This document shows, one piece after another, positions 5,642-9,581 of a stretch of 9,581 nucleotides of DNA. Each line of letters starts with the position of its first letter. The first letter of the stretch is position 1. This stretch comes from Candidatus Poribacteria bacterium (GTDB taxonomy: Bacteria; Poribacteria; WGA-4E; GCA-2687025): positions 1-9,581 of the forward strand of contig NYZG01000362.1 in NCBI GenBank assembly GCA_002687025.1. The letters are read 5' to 3'. A program made the position numbers and the translations under genes. The notes beneath the pieces were generated by a model. That model was given only the letters and a program-made list of their open reading frames with translations. It was not told where the DNA came from and did no database searches.

Positions 5642-7720
5642 ATGAACCGCATGCGGGCAGCGGCCGCGATCCTGGCCCTGGTGGCGTACAGCGCTTCGAC
5701 GAAGGCCGACACGCTGCGGCTGTTGGATGGCTCCGTCGTCGAGGGCTGCTACGTCCGCGACGAGGCGACACGCCTGGTCGTTTGGACGAGCCTCGCCGAT
5801 GTCGGAACCGACCGGTACACCGTCTATCCGCGCAGTGGTGTTGACGGCTATGAAATTGACAGGCGCGAGCAGTGGGACGAACGTCCCGCGCTCCCCGACC
5901 TGTCCGTGACGCACATTGAGATGAACCCCAAGCTGGCCGGTCTGCACGGGCGAGTCCACTACGACACCCTTGGCCGCCCGAAAATCGGCGGCGCCCCGGC
6001 GCTCGTAGACATCGGCGACCGCGCCTACGACGAGCCGGAGCGCGTCGTGCAGGACCTCAAGCTGTTCTACGAGCCCGGCGAGGAGATCACCTTCACCGCG
6101 CACGTCAAGAACGTCGGCTTCGCGCCGTCGCGCGGGTTCTCCTACGAATGGCTCATCGACGGCGAGGAGATCGCCGGGGGGTTTCACGACCGGCTATTGG
6201 ATGAGACTGATGAGATCACGTTCGAACTCCGGTGGGCGTGGCGCGATGGCATGCATCACGTCGAGTTCCGCGTCGCGACGTCAGACGACGAGATCTCGAT
6301 CGAGAACAACGTCGCCCGCGACCCGACGTGGGGTTGGGGGCTCGTCTACATCGTTCATCCCGGCCGCGTCGCGGCGTGGCGCGAGGCGCGCACGGCGTAC
6401 GGCACGTTCTCGTTCGAGGACTTCTACCGATGGCATCTGGACATCATGAATCGCCTGTTCGAGGCGAGTGTCTATCCGTCCGCGCCCGACGGCATCAGGG
6501 CCCGCGTGAGACTCGACCGGATCATCTACACCGACGATGTCGACGCCGCCGCGGCGGGAGGATTCGAGGAGGACGGCATCCGGTACGACCAGGGCCGCTG
6601 GATATGGATCGACGACGACGACAGGAACGAGACGTGGGAACCGGCGTCGCACGACTGGCGGAACAAGACCGAGTGGTCGCTGCCCCATGAGCTGGGTCAC
6701 CAACTCGGCATGGTGGACCTCTACCAAATCGACTACGCGGGCGATGAGACGCACGTCACGCCGGACACCGGCGAGGCCATCACCCACATGATGAACCGCC
6801 CCTACACGATGATGCACTGGCACGGCCCCAACCTGTGGTCTGAGATTCACGCGGGATACCTGAACGAAACGTGGGACAAGCCGCGTGGATACTTCGGCGA
6901 CTACTACTTCGCCATCCCAGAGACGGTCGTCCTCCGCGCGCTCGACATCAACGGCCGCCCGCTCCCAGGCGCGGGGATAGAGGCGTTCCAGCGTGGCGCG
7001 CGCATCGACCCGGGGGGCGACATCGCGCAGACCGATGGTGTCACGATTCACCCCGTACTCGAGGACGGCGACTTCCCGAATGAAGTGGCTGGCGCCCCGG
7101 TCGTTGCTGGCAAGACCGACAGCGCGGGCGAGATGGCCCTGCCGAACCGCGACGCCGCGCCGGTGCGTTCGCTGAACGGCTACGAGCGGAAGCCGAACGC
7201 GTTCGGGAACATCAACGTCGTCGGTCAGCGCGGCCTCATGCTCGTGAAGGTGACATGGCAGGGACAGCCGGTGCACTTCTGGATTGAGGCGGCCGACCTC
7301 GTGGTGGAGTGGTACAGAGGTAATCGCGAGAAGGCGGTCGTTACGCTGAAGACGCCCTTCGCGGCGCCCGGCGCGCCTCAATCGCCGCGTTCCGTAACCG
7401 CGGAGCGAGGCGAGGGGAACTCCGTCATCGTCGCGTGGGAGCCTTCACGCGTGGGCGCGTCGCGCGAGGCGCGCGAGGGCTTGGACCGGGTCGTCGGCTA
7501 TCGCGTATGGCGACGCGTCGGCAATGACGGGCTGAATGACCGCCCGTGGTTTCCCGTGAGGACCGTCGGGCCGGACGTGCGTCGGGTGATCGCCGACCTG
7601 GATGACCTTCCCGCGGAGCTCTACTACTACTCCAAGCGCGAGCGCTTCGGCGTCTCGACCATCGGCGAGTTGGGCACGCTGAGCGCGATCGTGCCCGCGG
7701 CCCTGCCCGACACCGAGTGA
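5642..7720 (+). CDS. Exported CARDB / zinc metallopeptidase / FN3 multidomain protein
   Basis: A 692-residue protein starting at ATG 5642 with Shine-Dalgarno GAGGAG (5629-5634) 7 bases upstream. Signal peptide about 1-22, cleaving near TKA|D. Residues 24-75 (DTLRLLDGSVVEG...) form a small beta-rich module common at the start of planctomycete-type exported proteins. About 85-222, from PDLSVTHIEM to SIENNVARD, is a CARDB-like Ig fold. About 230-410 is a catalytic-looking domain with HELGHQLGMVD (H349, E350, H353, D359), a HExxHxxGxxD zinc motif like metzincins with an Asp third ligand, followed by YTMMHWHG (388-395), a possible Met-turn. About 426-575 is a beta-sandwich (LRALDINGRPLPGAGIEAF) resembling carboxypeptidase-regulatory/Big-type folds. 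About 577-690 is fibronectin type III (VIVAWEPS, VVGYRVWRRV). It probably acts as a secreted or surface peptidase; substrate unknown and no cell-wall or PEP-CTERM anchor is seen. Its stop is one base from the stop of the converging gene. Confidence 0.8.
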   Translation: MNRMRAAAAILALVAYSASTKADTLRLLDGSVVEGCYVRDEATRLVVWTSLADVGTDRYTVYPRSGVDGYEIDRREQWDERPALPDLSVTHIEMNPKLAGLHGRVHYDTLGRPKIGGAPALVDIGDRAYDEPERVVQDLKLFYEPGEEITFTAHVKNVGFAPSRGFSYEWLIDGEEIAGGFHDRLLDETDEITFELRWAWRDGMHHVEFRVATSDDEISIENNVARDPTWGWGLVYIVHPGRVAAWREARTAYGTFSFEDFYRWHLDIMNRLFEASVYPSAPDGIRARVRLDRIIYTDDVDAAAAGGFEEDGIRYDQGRWIWIDDDDRNETWEPASHDWRNKTEWSLPHELGHQLGMVDLYQIDYAGDETHVTPDTGEAITHMMNRPYTMMHWHGPNLWSEIHAGYLNETWDKPRGYFGDYYFAIPETVVLRALDINGRPLPGAGIEAFQRGARIDPGGDIAQTDGVTIHPVLEDGDFPNEVAGAPVVAGKTDSAGEMALPNRDAAPVRSLNGYERKPNAFGNINVVGQRGLMLVKVTWQGQPVHFWIEAADLVVEWYRGNREKAVVTLKTPFAAPGAPQSPRSVTAERGEGNSVIVAWEPSRVGASREAREGLDRVVGYRVWRRVGNDGLNDRPWFPVRTVGPDVRRVIADLDDLPAELYYYSKRERFGVSTIGELGTLSAIVPAALPDTE

Positions 7721-7721
7721 G

Positions 7722-8699
7722 TCAGGCCTGCGCTGCCGCGACCTCGGTCTCGGCCGCCTGCATGAGTGCGCGGATGTACCCGAACACCAATGCCTCACCC
7801 GTCCGCGGCGCGGCGTCGCTGTCCTCACACACAGGAACGTGATCCGGGACGACCATGCCGCCGAACCCGACTTCCGCGAGCGCCTTCATGATGCTGTACA
7901 TGTTCAGGTAGCCGTCCTCGGGGAACGTCTCGTGGAAGTCCGGCAGCGTGGAACTCACGTTCCTGAAGTGCACCTGGTAGATGTGTCCTCGACTCCCGAG
8001 CTCGCGTATCGCCGCCGCGACGTCCTCGCCGTGTCCGTCCTCGCCCGTCATCTGGCCCCACGTACCTACGCAGAACAGGATGCCGGAGTGATCGCTGTGC
8101 CCCGCGAGCTCCATGGCCCGCGCGAACGCGTCCGTGCTTCGGAAGATGCGCGCGACGCCCTGATGCGTCACGGGCGGGTCGTTGGGATGTAGCTGCAACC
8201 GCACGCCGGCCTCCTCGGCGACGGGCAGGATCTCGCGGATGAACCGTTCGTAGTTCTCCCACAGTTCGTCGTCCGAGTATTCGCGGTCGTAGGCGTTCGG
8301 CCGCGCGAGGGCTTCGTCCAACTCGAAGAGGCGCGTGCGGCAGCCGCGCGTGGTGGTGCTGCCGGTGGCGTAGACGCCGCCCGTGTGCCACGCGTAGGTC
8401 GTCGTGTCGATGCCGGCGCGTCCGAGGTCGCGCAGGAACTGCTTGAGCCGCTCCATCTCCGCGTCTCGGCCCGGCAGACCGAGGGCGATCGCCTCCGAGT
8501 TGTACCGATCCGAACGCATCACCTCGAACAGTCCCAGCCCGGCGGCCTCGACCATCTCGCGTATCCGGACCAGGTTGTCGTACGTGCAGTAATCGGACGG
8601 CGCGCGCACTTCGACCTGCTGCACGCCCATCTGTCGAAGGTACGCGAGCCGTCCCGGCGTCAGCATGTCGGGAGCCTGGTGACTTACGCCCAGCTTCAT
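7722..8699 (-). CDS. Mannonate dehydratase (UxuA) family TIM-barrel protein
   Basis: A 325-residue cytoplasmic TIM-barrel protein. UxuA removes water from D-mannonate to give 2-keto-3-deoxy-gluconate in hexuronate breakdown. The family's divalent metal ligands appear in order: H171 in LQLHPNDPP, C210 in GILFCVGTW, H244 in YQVHFRNV and D286 in VVPDHVP. That His-Cys-His-Asp set and its spacing match what I remember of UxuA structures. The FPEDGYLNM segment (259-267) also fits the family. It is shorter than E. coli UxuA (about 394 residues), as are many environmental homologues, and no other hexuronate gene is adjacent. It could therefore be a dehydratase for another sugar acid or a related isomerase. 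Start 8699: GGAG (complement of 8706-8709) lies 6 bases upstream. It converges on the metallopeptidase gene and is divergent from the nucleotidyltransferase gene. Confidence 0.8.
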   Translation of the reverse strand: MKLGVSHQAPDMLTPGRLAYLRQMGVQQVEVRAPSDYCTYDNLVRIREMVEAAGLGLFEVMRSDRYNSEAIALGLPGRDAEMERLKQFLRDLGRAGIDTTTYAWHTGGVYATGSTTTRGCRTRLFELDEALARPNAYDREYSDDELWENYERFIREILPVAEEAGVRLQLHPNDPPVTHQGVARIFRSTDAFARAMELAGHSDHSGILFCVGTWGQMTGEDGHGEDVAAAIRELGSRGHIYQVHFRNVSSTLPDFHETFPEDGYLNMYSIMKALAEVGFGGMVVPDHVPVCEDSDAAPRTGEALVFGYIRALMQAAETEVAAAQA

Positions 8700-8703
8700 T
8701 GCC

Positions 8704-8732
8704 TTCTCCGCTGTTGCGCCCGCCGCTACGCT
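8704..8732 (+). promoter_or_regulatory. Possible promoter of the nucleotidyltransferase gene
   Basis: GCTACGCT (8725-8732) contains a -10-like TACGCT 57 bases before the start at 8790. A weak -35, TTCTCC (8704-8709), lies 17 bases upstream. It sits in the 90-base divergent gap and overlaps the ribosome-binding region of the UxuA-like gene on the other strand. Support comes mainly from similar elements before other genes here. Confidence 0.3.
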
Positions 8733-8789
8733 TGCCTAACCTGAGAACCTCCTTACCCGCACGCCACCACGCGCCGGGAGGGCGCCCCC

Positions 8790-9557
8790 GTGATCGCGAC
8801 CGATCTCCCCGACCTGATACGACGCCTCGCGGGCAATCCGCAAGTGCTCGGCATCGCCCGATACGGTGGCAGGTCATCGGACGACACGTCCCCGGGCGGC
8901 GACTTCGACATATTCGTGATCGTGCGCGAGCGGCCGGCGGACCTGGAGAGCGTCCACTTTCACTGCGGCGGTGTCCCCGTCGACATGAACCTGCGGACGA
9001 CGGAGGACCTGTGCCGGGAAGAGCCACTCACCGAGATCGACCACGCAATCGCGACGGCGGAGATCCTCCACGACCCGACCGGACAGATCGCCGCGCTGCG
9101 CGAGGGCGTCGCCCGACGATGGCAGCCAGAGGCGTCGCGGCTGACCGAACACGAAATCGGCATGAACCGTTTCTGTCAGCAGCACGCTCTGGACAAGGTC
9201 CGACATCGTCTCGACACCGAGCCACTCTTGAGTGAGCTGCTGCTTGCGACGAACGTCTACTGGCTGATGATGACGTACTTCCGCGTGCGCTCGCGACCCT
9301 ACCCGGGCGAGAAGGAGGCGTTGCGGATCATCGGGGACGAGGAGCCGACGATGCACGCTCTGATGCAGGCGTTCTATGCGGCGCCAAGCCGCGCGGAGAA
9401 ACTGCGCATCAGCGAGGAGCTTACGGACTTCGTCTTGGCGCCGATTGGCGGGCCGTGGCGCGAGGGCGAGACGATCAGCTTCGGCACGCACACGGACGCT
9501 GCTGCGCTCAACGAGACAGGCGACGCTTTCCTACGCGAACTCCTCGACACAGAGTAG
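8790..9557 (+). CDS. Nucleotidyltransferase-fold protein
   Basis: A 255-residue protein from a GTG start with Shine-Dalgarno GGGAGGG (8776-8782) 7 bases upstream. The N-terminal 70 residues carry the pol-beta-type nucleotidyltransferase signature: LGIARYGGRSSDD with the GG pair (26-27), then GDFDIFVIV with D38 and D40, and a third acidic residue D65 in VPVDMNL. These three Asp would hold the metal ions. The remainder is helical (about 80-250), like the substrate-binding helical domain of aminoglycoside or other small-molecule nucleotidyltransferases. That domain reads SELLLATNVYWLMMTYFRVR at about 149-168. It is longer than a MntA antitoxin and no HEPN partner lies within the window, so a stand-alone enzyme is likelier. 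The substrate cannot be told from sequence. Confidence 0.75.
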   Translation: MIATDLPDLIRRLAGNPQVLGIARYGGRSSDDTSPGGDFDIFVIVRERPADLESVHFHCGGVPVDMNLRTTEDLCREEPLTEIDHAIATAEILHDPTGQIAALREGVARRWQPEASRLTEHEIGMNRFCQQHALDKVRHRLDTEPLLSELLLATNVYWLMMTYFRVRSRPYPGEKEALRIIGDEEPTMHALMQAFYAAPSRAEKLRISEELTDFVLAPIGGPWREGETISFGTHTDAAALNETGDAFLRELLDTE

Positions 9558-9581
9558 CGCTCGCTACGCGACCTCGACGAC

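Noticed and set aside
6281..7381. 366-codon minus-strand frame inside the peptidase gene
   Set aside because: It lies wholly inside and antisense to a protein with recognisable domains, and its translation has shadow-like composition.
7825..9027. 400-codon minus-strand frame across the UxuA-like and nucleotidyltransferase genes
   Set aside because: It overlaps two recognisable proteins, spans their divergent promoter gap and has low-complexity Arg/Gly-rich composition.
8790..9557. MntA-type antitoxin of a HEPN/MNT toxin-antitoxin pair
   Set aside because: The protein is about twice the usual length and the preceding gene is a divergent UxuA-like enzyme. No HEPN protein is seen, although only 24 bases follow the gene in this window.

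Overview
The window is GC-rich, densely coding bacterial DNA with eight protein genes. Their short, mostly divergent or convergent spacing gives no sign of a long operon, phage, insertion sequence or CRISPR array. The mix suggests an uncultivated environmental bacterium of the Planctomycetes / Armatimonadota / Poribacteria kind. That mix is an Nramp-like carrier, a DinB-fold protein, a secreted CARDB/metallopeptidase/FN3 protein, a UxuA-type TIM barrel and a Trx-PDZ protein. The assignment is by gene style only and is not firm.

Layout. (1) 2-973 +: 5'-truncated potassium-channel-like membrane protein with a clear TVGYGD filter and an unusual soluble insert before the pore. (2) 1109-2626 +: Nramp/APC-fold transporter without the classical DPGN and MPH metal motifs, preceded by a leader rich in inverted repeats. 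(3) 2696-3202 -: DinB-superfamily protein. (4) 3461-4783 +: the highlight, a secreted thioredoxin-like/CxxCH/double-PDZ protein whose reading frame contains two TGA codons exactly where a CxxC active site belongs (Sec-Ile-Ile-Sec). A bacterial-SECIS-like hairpin with a GGU loop lies 26 nt after the second TGA. Read conventionally the gene looks like two fragments; I annotate it as one 440-residue selenoprotein. (5) 4846-5406 -: concanavalin-A-like (DUF1349-type) protein, separated from the selenoprotein gene by a strong hairpin. (6) 5642-7720 +: exported CARDB/zinc-metallopeptidase/FN3 protein. (7) 7722-8699 -: mannonate dehydratase (UxuA) family protein. (8) 8790-9557 +: nucleotidyltransferase-fold protein.

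The genes do not form one pathway. The selenoprotein and the metallopeptidase both carry signal peptides and would act outside the cytoplasm; the channel and the transporter sit in the inner membrane; the rest look cytoplasmic. UGA is an ordinary stop elsewhere in the window (ends of genes 1, 6 and 7), so the two internal TGAs of gene 4 imply programmed selenocysteine insertion, or else a recent pseudogene, rather than a changed genetic code.
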